From positions 1 to 64,000 of the forward strand of contig JAOALB010000073.1 of NCBI GenBank assembly GCA_025331125.1: a stretch of DNA of 64,000 nucleotides, read 5' to 3'. Under the pieces are notes generated by a model. The model ran no database searches. It had not been told where the DNA came from and worked only from the letters and a program-made list of their open reading frames with translations. Source of the DNA: Mycogone perniciosa. Taxonomy: Eukaryota; Ascomycota; Sordariomycetes; Hypocreales; Hypocreaceae. Both the position numbers and the translations under genes were made by a program. This document shows positions 44,369 to 55,415 of the stretch, in pieces (positions within the stretch are counted from its first letter, which is position 1; the number at the start of each line of letters is the position of its first letter).

Positions 44369-44689
44369 ACAGTCGCATTGCATAGTGAAAAGCAGAGGGT
44401 GCATCTGTTGAAAACGTAGATAGTGTCTGGAATTTTGGCTAAAAAAAAGGAGGTCCAAGTCCAAAAGCAACAATGGCTAGCTACCAACTAGGGCGAAACG
44501 AAAGGGTATCATACAAAAGGCAAACCAAAAGCTGGTTTGCGAAAGTACATAGCTAGAACAAAAAAAAAGCTTATGTGTAAAGAAGCTAAACATTCCCAAA
44601 ATGAAAGTGATAAACATGAATGGTACCAATCTGCTCTCCCGTACTCGGGCCGAATATCAAAACTCCCCCCCCTGAATCAAGAGCAAGCT
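44369..44689. other. Short convergent intergenic gap
   Basis: 321 bp between the His2 and Hos3-type stop codons. Contains A-rich tracts (AAAAAAAAGG near 44441 and AAAAAAAAGC near 44561) and nothing else recognisable. Confidence 0.55.
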
Positions 44690-47600
44690 CTACTTCTGCG
44701 GCGTTTGGGGAACTTCCCAAGTAGAACCAGTCGACTTCTTATCGAAGCTTGGTTTTGGTGGCTTTGGTGGGGGGTTCTTCTTCACTGGCGGCTGCCCAGG
44801 CTGCGGTACGCTTTGAGGGGGTCGGGGAGCAAACGGAATTCCACCAGGCGAATGATGGTAAAGATTGGTCTGCTTCTTGACGGGACTCGGGGTCGCTACC
44901 GGGGTAGTAGAAGGGCTCGGTAGACTAGGGGGGAGCCATTTCAAGGGCTCTTTTGGTGAAATGGAAACTGGCACCGGACCGTCAGGCTGATACGGGATAA
45001 AGAAGTCGCCTGTCTCGTCAATGGGCTGAATAGCCACATGAGGGACAGACGGGGAGTTTATGCGCGGGGTAGCCTGCCGGACCTCAGGAGAGACAGTGCA
45101 AGATGGGTAATGCTCCAGAACTGGTGTGGACAGACTGCTCTCAGAGGAGGTTGCGACCACTCGAGCACCAGCTCCCGGAGACACCATTTGCGCAGATGCA
45201 TCCAGCAGCACTCCGTCAGCTCGCTGGTTACTTGTTGTCTCCATCTCAGGAGAGACAACAGAGCGATCTGATCCAGAGGCAACCGTCTGTTGAGTAGATG
45301 CCTTCTGAGCTTCCAGTCGAGCCCTCTCTCGTGCTTCTTTTTGAGACTGGGTAACCAGATTGATTCTGATCTTCTTCATGCCATTGGTAATCTTCTCCAC
45401 ATCATCAACGCTGGAATCAGATCTAGCCGTAGATGGCGCAATCCTAGCCGGTGAGATTGATTTCCTGCCACCAGGAGGTGTTTTGGGAGCGACCTCCTTG
45501 CGTGTCGTACTGGTTGGCCGTGTCTTTTTCACGGTGATTCTGCCGGTGCTTTGTGTGCCGTTACTCGTGGCTGACGTTGGCCGGCTGCTTCCTGATGTTG
45601 CTGAGCGTCTGGGTTTCTCCTCATTGCCAGCCGCAGAAGAAGCAGCACTGTCGGAGTGTGCAATCGGCGACCCACTAAGGCGTCGAGTGGTTCGCCTCAA
45701 AGGCTCTGTCGCACTAGGTTGCAGAGGATTGCCACGGGATGTGACCTGAATGCGGTTCTCAGCGCTGCGCATCATTGGAGTGGATACCGACCGCTTGCAT
45801 ACCTTTTCTGTAGAAACCACCGAAGTAGCAACAGTCTTCCGCCGGTTCCTTGCCAGCTGAGCGCTGTTCTCCTCATGGATAGGGCCAATGGCCCTAGGCT
45901 TCCTTTCGCGAAGGGACATTCTCGAACTCGATCGGTCAACATCTGAAACTGCGGAAAGGTCTAATGACTGTCGACGTTGCCGTTGGCGAGTTGCCTCTGC
46001 GTTCAGGTCTTCGTGTGAACAGCTGTTGGTTTGACGGTCTGTTGGGATCAGAAGCTTCGAAAGCTCATGAGCAGCAACTGCCCATGAAACTTCAGGGATT
46101 GGAGGGGAAGGGGGTCGGCTGGCAGCCCTAGATGCAAGGCCAGAGAGACTGCGTCGCATCTTGAGCGGCTCAGCAGCCCTGGCCGTGGAGGCTTGAGTGG
46201 GTGAGCAGTAGGTGGGAGGAGTTGTGTTCCGTGGCTTCCTTGGTGGAGATTCCGGGCGTGATATGGTGGTCTCCAATTTCTCGAGCTCAGAGCTTGACCA
46301 CCACAATGGGTCGTACACGTCATTTGTGTCCAAGGATTGTGATGTAAGGGGTTCATCCTCATTCACAGCACCAATCTTGTGACCCATTTCAAAAGCAAGA
46401 CCGTTGTGATCCTGGATCTTGAATGTGGGATGGTTTCCAACAAGACCGCTCAAATGGCTCATGACTCCGGATGTCAGAGCCCTGTCGCTGTATCCACCCT
46501 CCAGAACGCTGACGATGCGCCCATCGACACAGAGACCTTCCTCAGAAGCAAGCCGGGTAATGTCACGAGTGAGTCGTGCATAGAACTCTGTTGGTACATT
46601 GACCTGATGGCGCTGCATTCCAGCACTCTCCCACTCACTGGCATCGAAGCCGGCGGACAAGAAAATGGCAGCTCTCGGCTCCTGCTTTGCTTCCTTCAGT
46701 CGCTCAGCCTGTGCCTTGAGGTAGCTGCGCGTCTTCTCTAGAAGAATAGTGTATTTGGTTTCGTAAAGGGCCCAAAACTCCTCCTCCGAGTTCCACGACT
46801 GGAGGTGCACGTTCCATACCGTCTGGCCATGGGCGTTGTCAATGCAGATGCTCGCATTCTTAATTTTGTCATCATCACCCATCTCGCAAGGATAGGAGTT
46901 GATATCATGCAAGCTGAAGTAGCCGATGGAGGTCTTCTTCCAGGGTGCAGCATTCTTCGCAGAAGCGGCGGCCCGAGAGTTGTGGGCCCATGTAATAGCC
47001 TGAGATCCATCTCCATGGTGCAAGTCGAAGTCAATGATGGCTGCATGAGTGAGTCCGTGGTTCAGAATTCCGTGCATGATGCCAACATGAACATTGTTCA
47101 CCCAGCAGAATCCAGAAGGAAGGGATGCAGAGCAGTGGTGTCCTGGCGGTCGCACGACAACAAAGGCTCGTCGAGGTCCAGCAGAAAAAACGGTGTCCAC
47201 GGCCTCGCATACGGCACCAAGGGCGCCCTCCATAGCCTCCAGGGACTCAGAACAGAGATATAAATCGCCTTCGTGAAGTTTCGTCGGTGTGGCGTGATCC
47301 GAGCCCCTGTGCATGGTCGGTCTTTGAAGTTCCTTTCCTCCCTTCGCAAGGACCGATTCGGCAGAGTCGCACATCATCTTGAGTTCTTCCATCCACTTCG
47401 TTCCATGTACGTTGGTGACGGCGGGGGATGACAATGATATCCTTCGGGTAGCCTTGTGGATGCGGAAGGGGATACCGGAAATCGATTTCATATTCCTCTT
47501 GGGGTGTATGGGGAAGGCGCCTTCGCTGTGACGCTCACCTAGTCGCACATATGCGGTTGAGACACCCAAGACGGCGGCCTTGATTCGCTCGGGTCGTTCG

Positions 47601-48172
47601 ACGATGGTGCTGAGCGCAGTCTTGGATGTACGGGGCCGTGAGAATCGGTGGCCGTATACAGCATCGTGCAGGACCACGACTGTTTGTGTCTGAATTGTTG
47701 GCACCGGGCCATGGTGGGCTTCAAGCTCGGCCTTGAAGTAGCTATTCGCGACTGAATGCGCAGTCAGGGGCGGGCTCTCTGGCTCTGAGGGCTGACCAAC
47801 TAATGCTGATCGAGATGTCGGAGACATGACCTGTCCCAGGCTCGATCGTCGTGAGAGAGATCGGCCGGGGCCAATGCCATTTGCAGAATGCAGGGAATTC
47901 ATCGAGGCCTTGCGGATGAGAGGAGGGGTTCCAGCTCGGGAGTCTCGTCCGTGTGAGGAAGGGCTGCGTGATGCAGGTCGTCGAGGGGAGGGTGAAGCAT
48001 GGCGGGACGGAGGTTTTAATGGTGTTGACGACAGGTTTGGAGACTTTGGGCCACGCTGGCTGGCGAGTGATAATTGGCTGAGTGACTGGGTCAGGCCTGC
48101 ATCGTCGTCCCTGATGATGTTTGGTGAAGGGTGCCGTCGTGGCACTGACGCATTGGACGGCGGACGAGACAT
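44690..48172 (-). CDS. hosB: Histone deacetylase of the Hos3/HosB type
   Basis: Zinc-dependent lysine deacetylase of the class II-like Hos3 group. Single exon. The first ATG in frame is at 48172, giving 1160 residues. Upstream frame (to 48202) has no ATG. After a Ser/Pro/Arg-rich disordered start (about 1-130) comes the deacetylase domain (about 160-600): RPPGHHC (~341), GFCWVNNVHVG, DFDLHHGDG (~379, Asp/His zinc ligands) and AGFDASEWE (~506). The remaining ~550 residues are low-complexity, rich in Ser/Thr/Arg/Pro, ending in a proline-rich tail (PPKPPKPSF). Such long C-terminal tails are usual for Hos3 in filamentous fungi. The protein is expected to be nuclear and at the bud neck or septum, as in yeast Hos3. 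Confidence 0.93.
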   Translation of the reverse strand: MSRPPSNASVPRRHPSPNIIRDDDAGLTQSLSQLSLASQRGPKSPNLSSTPLKPPSRHASPSPRRPASRSPSSHGRDSRAGTPPLIRKASMNSLHSANGIGPGRSLSRRSSLGQVMSPTSRSALVGQPSEPESPPLTAHSVANSYFKAELEAHHGPVPTIQTQTVVVLHDAVYGHRFSRPRTSKTALSTIVERPERIKAAVLGVSTAYVRLGERHSEGAFPIHPKRNMKSISGIPFRIHKATRRISLSSPAVTNVHGTKWMEELKMMCDSAESVLAKGGKELQRPTMHRGSDHATPTKLHEGDLYLCSESLEAMEGALGAVCEAVDTVFSAGPRRAFVVVRPPGHHCSASLPSGFCWVNNVHVGIMHGILNHGLTHAAIIDFDLHHGDGSQAITWAHNSRAAASAKNAAPWKKTSIGYFSLHDINSYPCEMGDDDKIKNASICIDNAHGQTVWNVHLQSWNSEEEFWALYETKYTILLEKTRSYLKAQAERLKEAKQEPRAAIFLSAGFDASEWESAGMQRHQVNVPTEFYARLTRDITRLASEEGLCVDGRIVSVLEGGYSDRALTSGVMSHLSGLVGNHPTFKIQDHNGLAFEMGHKIGAVNEDEPLTSQSLDTNDVYDPLWWSSSELEKLETTISRPESPPRKPRNTTPPTYCSPTQASTARAAEPLKMRRSLSGLASRAASRPPSPPIPEVSWAVAAHELSKLLIPTDRQTNSCSHEDLNAEATRQRQRRQSLDLSAVSDVDRSSSRMSLRERKPRAIGPIHEENSAQLARNRRKTVATSVVSTEKVCKRSVSTPMMRSAENRIQVTSRGNPLQPSATEPLRRTTRRLSGSPIAHSDSAASSAAGNEEKPRRSATSGSSRPTSATSNGTQSTGRITVKKTRPTSTTRKEVAPKTPPGGRKSISPARIAPSTARSDSSVDDVEKITNGMKKIRINLVTQSQKEARERARLEAQKASTQQTVASGSDRSVVSPEMETTSNQRADGVLLDASAQMVSPGAGARVVATSSESSLSTPVLEHYPSCTVSPEVRQATPRINSPSVPHVAIQPIDETGDFFIPYQPDGPVPVSISPKEPLKWLPPSLPSPSTTPVATPSPVKKQTNLYHHSPGGIPFAPRPPQSVPQPGQPPVKKNPPPKPPKPSFDKKSTGSTWEVPQTPQK

Positions 48173-49712
48173 CGGGCAGCGGCGTGCAAATTCATGAGAC
48201 AAAGGGATGAATGGTCAGCAAGTACTCCGTATGGAGCCTGCAGTCGGGCACTCTTTGCGATGCGTTTGCGAAGCGTATACGAAGTGCTCTTGCAGGAGCG
48301 GTTATTTTGATTGCTTGCTTGGGGAGGGTTACATTGGTCAATCATCCCCTCCGCATCCCCTAAATCGCGTCTGGAAGCGCGACACGTTACGCGATCACGT
48401 GCTAGTGGGCATAGCATAGTCAGGTATCAAAACACGGTTCTATTGCACCCTATGGAACGAAGTGTTGCTCATAGAATTGGCCAGTTGGTTATTATTCCCC
48501 CATGACTTGGTGACTTGTGAGAGCGTTCAAACAGACTTGGCAATTGAATGCAGCTCGGTGGACTCTGCAGCCAGTGGTGGAGAACATTGCCCTTTACAGA
48601 CCGAGCAGACAGACACAACAGCCCTGACATTGTTTAAAGACTATTATGACATCACATCACACAAACAATGCATATGGTCCGAGCTCCAGGCCCATGTTGT
48701 CTTTCTGTCTTTGTATGGAGTACGGAGTCATAATACTTCTGTTTCGGTATTCACATTCTTCCTTCTCCAGGTAGAGTTACCAGAGTACCCGAGCCTCAGC
48801 AAAGCTCTCAGCAAACACAATGCTATTTATTATTCTATAGACCGTCTATTTTTTGTAAATATTTTTTTGGAAGTTTGGAGATTAACAAAAGCGATTGTCT
48901 CAATGTCACACAATTTGCCCCCCGTATGTACTCCGTACGGAGTAGTACACGAATTAGTTATGCGTCCTAACCGTTGGCCTTGCATAATTGACTTCTCTCC
49001 CGGGTAGGCTATCTCTGCAGACATGCAACCAGCAAGCCTTGCTGCCAACACACGGGACCGTCACCGCCGACAGCTCACAGGCGTTCGAGCGGCGCTCCAC
49101 AGGCGCTCAGCTTCCCTTTGTTGCCACGTCAATAGCGTATATGCAGGTGCTCACGTATTTGGATACTTGGTGGCGCTAGCTGGCAAAGACACCTGTCAGC
49201 CTAACCGCCAAACCAGAGCTCGCGGATCTTCCCCACAGCAGTGCTCAATGCTTACTCTCTTCTCTCCCCTTTTCCTCCTTGTCGTCTTACCCCCTATTCT
49301 CTAATACCTCATGCGCACCATAATTTTCAGGATAAAAAGTTGGCTATATTATGGGCATATCGCACTCATGTTCTACAAACCATCTAATACCTAGTCCAGG
49401 CTCGGGTTGAATCTATTTCCCGCCGAACCGGGAGTCGTCCGTTGGGTCGGCCTGTTTATTGGTTCAGCCGCACCAGCAAAGCTTCGCCATTGGCGAATGC
49501 AACGAACATATCCCTCAGGCTGGAGACTGACCCCGGCAACCTGCCTCTTCAAGAGGCTCAATTCAGCTCTGTGGCGATGCCCGGCAGTGGAAGTAGTAGT
49601 ATGTAAATGGGCTGCTCGCCCCCGGATCTCGCAAGCTTGAAAGAAATCTGCCCTTTGTCGTCCACCTTGTGTTGCTTCGCTTCCTCGCTGTGTGTGTGTA
49701 TTATTGCCCAAG
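48173..49712. other. Intergenic between divergent deacetylase and GPI-protein genes
   Basis: 1.54 kb, no supported gene. Holds a 9-mer at about 48223-48231 and the 16-bp perfect palindrome at 48929-48944 (TACTCCGTA back to back with TACGGAGTA). The gene starts diverge, so both promoters are here. Confidence 0.55.
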
Positions 49713-50818
49713 ATGACTGTTGCTCTACTTCTTCTGCCTTTACTTGCCAGCGGCGTGGCTGCCCAAATACCCTTGCCAGTCATTGACATGGCGGTTGTCG
49801 ATCAAGCCGTGAACCCTACTGATCCTGCATACACCATCTGCGTTGCCGTCAACTCTCTGGTTCAAGGCTGTGTCAAGAAAGTAGGCGGAGATCAAGCCTT
49901 GGCTACGGCGAATCCAATCAAACTCGCAGAATGCGCATGTTGTGTTGGACCGACTGTTGTAGCTGGCGCCTATAGCCAATGCTCGGCCTATCTGGCCACA
50001 GAGGCACCCAGTCTGTCCTCTCAGTACTCGGGTGCGTGAGATCAGTCGATGAAGCCTCGCGGGATGTCAAGACTAACCTGTCACCAGCCTACGGTTATCT
50101 CTACTCCGTCTGTGGAGTCAATTCCGAGATCTGTCAAGGCCAAACTGCTGCATCCGCAACCGCAACACCGACGCTGCCTCCAGCTTCACCTTCACCCTCT
50201 GCCACCCAAAGAAATACTAGCCCACCGCCGACAAATACTCCAGTATCAGGGTCTGCAAGCGGAAGCGCGACCACTCTGGCGCCAGCGTGCTCATCAATGC
50301 TTGGGCTTTACGACTCTTGCATTGCCCAAACTCCAGGTTTCTCGGGTCTGCCCTTTGGGAAACAAGCTCCTTGCTACTGGTAGGTTTCAAGGCCTTCACA
50401 TCTTCCATGACCGAGGCTTACATCATATGTAGTTGTCGTACGATGGGTGATCAGGTATCTTGGACCGATCAGCTGGACAAATATGCCCAGACCTGCCGTG
50501 ACTTGGAGAGCACAGGGAACCCGACTGCCTATTCAGGTTTGTGCCCTTCTATACATTTGGCTCATGCCATCAAAGTTGTACTGACATAAAGTAGTTGCCA
50601 AGACCTTCGCCACGTTCTGCGAGAAATTCAGCGATGCGTGCTCTCCGACCCCGACTCCTGCGCCCACCTCTGACAACTCTAATGCTCCAAGCGCAGGTAG
50701 TGGTGGACAGCATACCGTGACCACGACATCGAAATCAAACTCTGCTGCAGGCTTTACTGTCCGTGTCGGCTGTGCTACGGGTGTTGCGTTGGTGGCTGCG
50801 TTGGTTGTGATGTTTTGA
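49713..50818 (+). CDS. Cys-rich GPI-anchored surface protein, function unknown
   Basis: Four exons (49713-50031, 50088-50379, 50433-50536, 50595-50818) give 312 residues. A signal peptide (TVALLLLPLLASGVAAQ) starts the protein. A Cys-rich domain (ICVAVNSLVQGC, ECACCVGP, YSQCSAY, YSVCGVNSEIC) follows, then a Ser/Thr/Pro-rich stalk probably O-glycosylated. A second Cys cluster comes next (LAPACSSMLGLYDSC, APCYCC, YAQTC, TFCEKFSDAC), then another Ser/Thr stretch and a hydrophobic C-terminus (VGCATGVALVAALVVMF) typical of GPI attachment. Three introns keep frame and pair the cysteines sensibly. I recognise the architecture (fungal GPI-anchored wall or surface protein) but not a characterised family. 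It overlaps nothing and converges with the tRNA-ribosyltransferase gene. Confidence 0.83.
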
Positions 50819-50961
50819 TACTGAATGATGGCGTTTACATGGCGTGGACCGGGACATTGGTGGATTACTTTTACTTTATTATGGATGACGTTTACGCAAT
50901 AGATACCAGAGAGATTGCAACGTTAACTTTTGATGTAGAATCTTTATCTCTAATGTCGAGT

Positions 50962-52311
50962 TTATTCTTCTACCGTCAAGTCTACGTTGACCTTCTTCAG
51001 AGCCTCTACCGCCCAACTAGGGTAATGTGTTTTGTCTGCATAGAGCCGTGCAAAGAACTGTCGTATGAAAGCCGGGAATCTATCCTCAATAATGGCCTGC
51101 CGAATGTCTCGCATTAGCTGCAGCTGGTACCACACATTGTGGATCGTCAACAGATGCGCCGCAACCGTCTCCTTGGAAGCATTGTGGTGAATGAATGCTC
51201 TTGTGATGCCCATACCCCCGTCACCTTCTCTGCAGCACATGCAGCCACAACCTGGCTCAATTGGTCCAAAGTCAGTGGCGTATTTGGCATTTCGAATATT
51301 CAGAACACCGTATTTGGTGACTGCATTGCCAAATCTAGCCGTTCTGGTTGGCCAGACACAGTCAAACATGTCTGCGCCAAGGGCGACACTGACGACCAAG
51401 TCCTCTGGATACCCGATGCCCATGACATAACGGGGCTTGAGATCAGGAAGTAAAGCTGTGCAGGTTTCGACGACTCTGCAGTAATCTGCCTTTGCCTCTC
51501 CACCACTCAGTCCGCCAATAGCAATGCCTGGCGTGTTCCTGGCCAGCATTTCCTTGCAGCATTCTCGTCGCATCTCAAGGTCTAGGCCACCCTGGATGAT
51601 GCAAAACAGGTTTTGCCTGTCGGGATTCTTGTGCGCCGCGATGCATCTGTCTAGCCATCGTACGCTTCGTTCCATTGCCTCGCGCATACGAGCCTTGTCT
51701 GGTGACGTAGTAACTAGAACGTCATCAAGCTGCATGATGATGTCGCTGCCGATTGTATTTTGCAGCGATATTGAGTGTTCTGGAGTGAGAAGCATGGGCG
51801 AACCATCGTGAGGACTCAGGAAACGAACGCCTTCCTCTGTGATTGTGGCGAGTTTAAGGAGACTGACCATCTGAAAGCTGCAAGGATTTGTAAGTCAAAT
51901 TCACCCAAAACCATATTTTGCCAACTCACCCTCCGCTATCAGTGAGCAAGTTGTGGTTCCATCCCTGAAGCTTATGCGCTCCACCGACAGCTTCAAGAAT
52001 CTCTTGTCCTGGTTTAAGGCCCAGATGATAGGTGTTATTTAAACAGAGGCGACAGCCGGTGTCCTCCAATTGTTCTGGAGTGAGGCCTTTGAGCGACGCC
52101 TGGGTCGCAACAGGCATGAAGATGGGGAGTTGAACCAGTCCATGAGGAAGAGTGAGAATGGAGGCACGAGCTCGTGTTGTCTGTCTTGGGCGCAGTTGTC
52201 AGTAAATACTTGAAAATAAATTCTGAGTGAGTGAGCGATGAGAGAACAGACGGAACAGCGTGCTAGAAGCTCAAATGTGAGAGCCGGGGATGAAGAAATG
52301 TTGGACGCCAT
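50962..52311 (-). CDS. Queuine tRNA-ribosyltransferase catalytic subunit (TGT/Qtrt1)
   Basis: Swaps guanine-34 of GUN-anticodon tRNAs (Asp, Asn, His, Tyr) for queuine. Three exons (52252-52311, 51930-52180, 50962-51877) encode 408 residues, normal for the family. TDSGGFQM carries Asp101, the general base, and is rebuilt across intron 2. CIIQGG, GIAIGGLSGGE and DMFDCVWPTRTARFG, whose Asp is the nucleophile, follow. CGCMCC plus a downstream His makes the zinc site. Exon 1 (LTFELLARCS) joins TTRARAS as in other TGTs. Its donor GTCTGT is unusual. Fungi take queuine from outside and partner this subunit with Qtrt2, which is not in this window. The start is divergent from mrp51 by 315 bp. Confidence 0.94.
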
Positions 52312-52626
52312 TCTTCTGGAAATCTGCATTATCTTGTAACTTGATCCTTTTCAAATCTCGTGTTCACCACAAGTCACTCAATTGTCAGTCTTGAAAAGAC
52401 CGAATGTTTCTTCTCTTACAGTGAACGAAACTATTCGCGGGGCATTCAGCCACATGCGCCACAGGGCCACTCCCAACTCAGACGCTCAACGTGGCTTGTC
52501 GGCTCATTTTCGGCATACTGACAGCTGGGACGAGAATTTCCTCCAACACTTGTCTACAAGCATATCGCAACGGCGACTGCTTAGACCTCAGGGCATTGAG
52601 CTTCTCATCACGCCCCAATTACCAAA
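52312..52626. promoter_or_regulatory. Bidirectional promoter, queuine transferase and mrp51
   Basis: 315 bp between divergent starts. No recognised sites. The compactness suggests shared control of a tRNA-modification and a mitochondrial ribosome gene, which is inference. Confidence 0.5.
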
Positions 52627-54108
52627 ATGGGGGCCCGTGCCGTATCGCCCGGAGGGGCGCTTTTGAGGACATCACGGATGTTCTCAATTCCCAAGCCCCT
52701 TCCCGAACCTCAGTCTACGAACCTCCATATTGGCGATCACAAGTCTTCCACCATGACGAGACAATACCCTCAGCACCAGTCGATCACATCTCCCTTGTCA
52801 TCACGAGAGAAGGGCGATTGGGGGTTCAAGCGCCCGTTTCCTTTAAAATCAACCATGGCTACGTCTACGCCTCTAATTCGTGTTAAGCAAGTCGACACCA
52901 TCGAGAATGTCACCAACTTCGCATCCGCAGCCGACCATTCTCTTTCGTTGGAGAAGTTCCAGGAGTTACGAGTTGCTATGTCTGTCCCAAAAAACAATGA
53001 CAGGAGGTCATCATCATCGTCATCTGCACGGACAGACCTGTGGCCCAAATCCGTCTTCGAGGAAGATATGGACTTCACAGACGTCCAACGGGGCCGGGGT
53101 GATGGTCGCCGCTGGAAGTTTCAAGGTCCCTGGTTGGCTAGAATGACCGAGGGTGAATTCATGGAATACCTCGACAAGAAAGTCCGCCCGAAGCGCGCTC
53201 AGTTTAGGGCACTGCTGAAAGAAAAGCTGGCCGAGGATATTACCATCCGACAGAACAAGATGGCTCTGGAAGAGGGTAAGGAGGAGCTGCCCACAAAGAC
53301 GGAAGCTCGGGACATTGCAGAAGACCGGTTCACGGACTATCTGCGCTCTTTGCGTCATGATCGTGTCACTCTTTATGCGCTTGTTTCAAAGTTCCTCGAC
53401 CTGGCGCCGCTGGGCCAGCCTGTTGGGATCATTCAAACCATCTGGTCTGGCCGGGATGACGTTGCCCAAGAGAGCCCGTATGGCAAGTCTGGCCCGCCGC
53501 CCAGTCATCCCTCTGCAGGTATTAGCTACTTGAGGACGAATTCCTTCATGGAAAACCACCCCATCTACGGCCCCCAGGCAAACCGAACGCCAGCACTAGC
53601 TCGAGTGGTGTACCCAAGAGTTGGTCCTAACCCCGCTAAATTTGGTGTGGGAGGTTTCGTTGCCGATGCTCCTTCTGGTGACAATGAGTTCAGCTTCAGG
53701 TTCGCGAAGATGAAGTCGGCGGCGAACAAGACGATGCTGAATGGCATCATGCACCTTGATATTACGACGTTTGGTGGTGCTAAGGCTTATGTCGATGCTC
53801 ACACCGCCAGCGTTGATCCTAGTGGAAAGGTCGTTTTGCAGATTCGAGAGACAAATCCTGAAGCCAAGGTCATTGCGAGGGAAAGCAAGGGCCTGGTTGA
53901 AATCTATTCTGACGGTCCAAGCCAGCGTCATGTGGCAGAGCAACTGGCTCAAAAGAAGTCACCAGCACCAAGGCCAGAGGAGCGACGCATGGGCCGTGTG
54001 GCTGATGCGATTCTGGATGGTCTTGTAGAATCAGAGACTCGGGAGAAGGATATTGTAAGCAGCTCAAGCAGGTACGGGCTTGATACACCAAAGCATGGGC
54101 AGCGATGA
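52627..54108 (+). CDS. mrp51: Mitochondrial small ribosomal subunit protein Mrp51 (bS1m-like)
   Basis: Single exon, 493 residues. Mrp51 is a fungal small-subunit protein that helps load 5' leaders of mitochondrial mRNAs. The N-terminal family motif SPGGALLRTSRMFSIPKPLPEP is present, followed by a Ser-rich linker, the conserved block WPKSVFEEDMDFTDVQRGRGDGRRWKFQGPW (starts near residue 138; only its key WxFQGPW part is diagnostic), and Lys/Glu-rich helices (EFMEYLDKKVRP). LRTNSFMENHPIYGPQ and YPRVGPNPAKFGVGGFVA come later. The latter two are typical of Mrp51. The start at 52627 keeps the N-terminal motif. The C-terminal ~70 residues are charged and probably disordered. Confidence 0.88.
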   Translation: MGARAVSPGGALLRTSRMFSIPKPLPEPQSTNLHIGDHKSSTMTRQYPQHQSITSPLSSREKGDWGFKRPFPLKSTMATSTPLIRVKQVDTIENVTNFASAADHSLSLEKFQELRVAMSVPKNNDRRSSSSSSARTDLWPKSVFEEDMDFTDVQRGRGDGRRWKFQGPWLARMTEGEFMEYLDKKVRPKRAQFRALLKEKLAEDITIRQNKMALEEGKEELPTKTEARDIAEDRFTDYLRSLRHDRVTLYALVSKFLDLAPLGQPVGIIQTIWSGRDDVAQESPYGKSGPPPSHPSAGISYLRTNSFMENHPIYGPQANRTPALARVVYPRVGPNPAKFGVGGFVADAPSGDNEFSFRFAKMKSAANKTMLNGIMHLDITTFGGAKAYVDAHTASVDPSGKVVLQIRETNPEAKVIARESKGLVEIYSDGPSQRHVAEQLAQKKSPAPRPEERRMGRVADAILDGLVESETREKDIVSSSSRYGLDTPKHGQR

Positions 54109-54434
54109 GGATAAAATATTCAAGAAAATTATGTATCAATCATGTACAAGTAGCCACGAGAATCAATGTTAAATATGACGAGGTCTTGATCTGTCTCATC
54201 ATATCACGAAAGGAGTATCATGAAGGCTAGCTTAGCTGAATTAGTACTACCCAATTGGGCAAGTATCGTCATGTTCTTGTCGCACAGAATGGTCACATGA
54301 CCAGACACGTGGCAGAAATTCGAGCCCTAATTGAAGATTTCCCCCACCAATGCAAACCACCAAAATTTTGGCAGCTCTGGATTTCGCGACGCTTCACTCA
54401 CTAATCCACACAGCATCACATCAATACCGTCAAA
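54109..54434. promoter_or_regulatory. Promoter of ribosomal protein eS17
   Basis: 326 bp between the Mrp51 stop and the eS17 start. Nothing recognisable in detail. Confidence 0.45.
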
Positions 54435-55008
54435 ATGGGTCGCGTTCGTACTAAGACCGTCAAGAAGTCCGCCAAGGTCATCATTGAGCGGTACTACCCC
54501 CGTCTCACTCTCGACTTCGAGACCAACAAGCGCATCTGCGATGAGATCGCCATCATTGCCTCCAAGCGCCTCCGCAACAAGGTCAGGACCGATTGTCGCA
54601 ACAAAATTCGAACAAGAGGGAAGCGTATTTATGCTAACATGGCTGTTTTTTTTGGAACAGATTGCCGGCTACACCACCCACTTGATGAAGCGAATTCAGC
54701 GAGGACCCGTCCGTGGTATTTCCTTCAAGCTCCAGGAAGAGGAGCGTGAGCGAAAGGATCAGTTCGTCCCCGAGGTTTCTGCCCTCGACTTCTCCGAGGC
54801 TGGCCAGCTGGATGTCGACGGCGAGACCAAGGACCTTCTCAAGCACCTTGGCGTATGTTTTGCGCCCTACAACATTGGATTACTGAAGAAAGGCTCGCTA
54901 ATATTTTGACAGTTCGACTCCATCCCCGTCAACGTCATCCCCGTTTCTCAGGCTCAGGCTCCCGAGCGTGGTGGCCGGAGATACGGCGACCGCCCTCGTC
55001 GCGACTAA
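54435..55008 (+). CDS. rps17: 40S ribosomal protein eS17 (RPS17)
   Basis: Three exons (54435-54581, 54661-54852, 54913-55008), all phase 0, give 144 residues. MGRVRTKTVKKSAKVIIERYYPRL, the universal eS17 start (first 24 residues), and ICDEIAIIASKRLRNKIAGYTTHLMKRIQRGPVRGIS (joined at the first splice) leave no doubt. The exon-1 donor is GTCAGG; the acceptor follows a GCTAAC branch point and a T-run. The last exon encodes the fungal Gly/Arg-rich tail ending RPRRD. Located on the head of the small subunit. Confidence 0.97.
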
Positions 55009-55415
55009 AAAGCTGGTTTTTGTGGGAAAATGGGTCTCCGGTATTTTGCACGGTTTTGCAAGTTGGCGTCTCAGGACGGTAGTGAGTGCATAGATCTCAA
55101 AGAAAGATCTTCCACCCCCACAAGGTGTCGCCGATTCTCTGGAGTCATCCAGAGATGACGCTTGATTGCCAAAAATCCGTCCCTCATCGCTCCATGAACG
55201 TGACTGAATATCAGGTGAACCTTGGAATTGGGGTCGCTTTTCTCTGTACATCCAGCTCAGTTCTTGAGCTTGGAAGGAGAAAGGAACTTCCATTTACTCC
55301 AAGTGGTATCATTACGTCTAGACTTTTGCCTTTTTGTGTGCCTACCATGGAGGCATGCCGACCAAAATAACCAATATCCAAACGCCGAGTCCAAGCCATC
55401 CATTTATTCATCTTG
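55009..55415. other. Convergent intergenic gap
   Basis: 407 bp between the eS17 and Rtr1 stop codons, presumably 3' UTRs. No other structure seen. Confidence 0.5.

Noticed and set aside
48173..48202. Ten extra residues on the Hos3-type deacetylase
   Set aside because: They would require a TTG start. The first ATG is at 48172.
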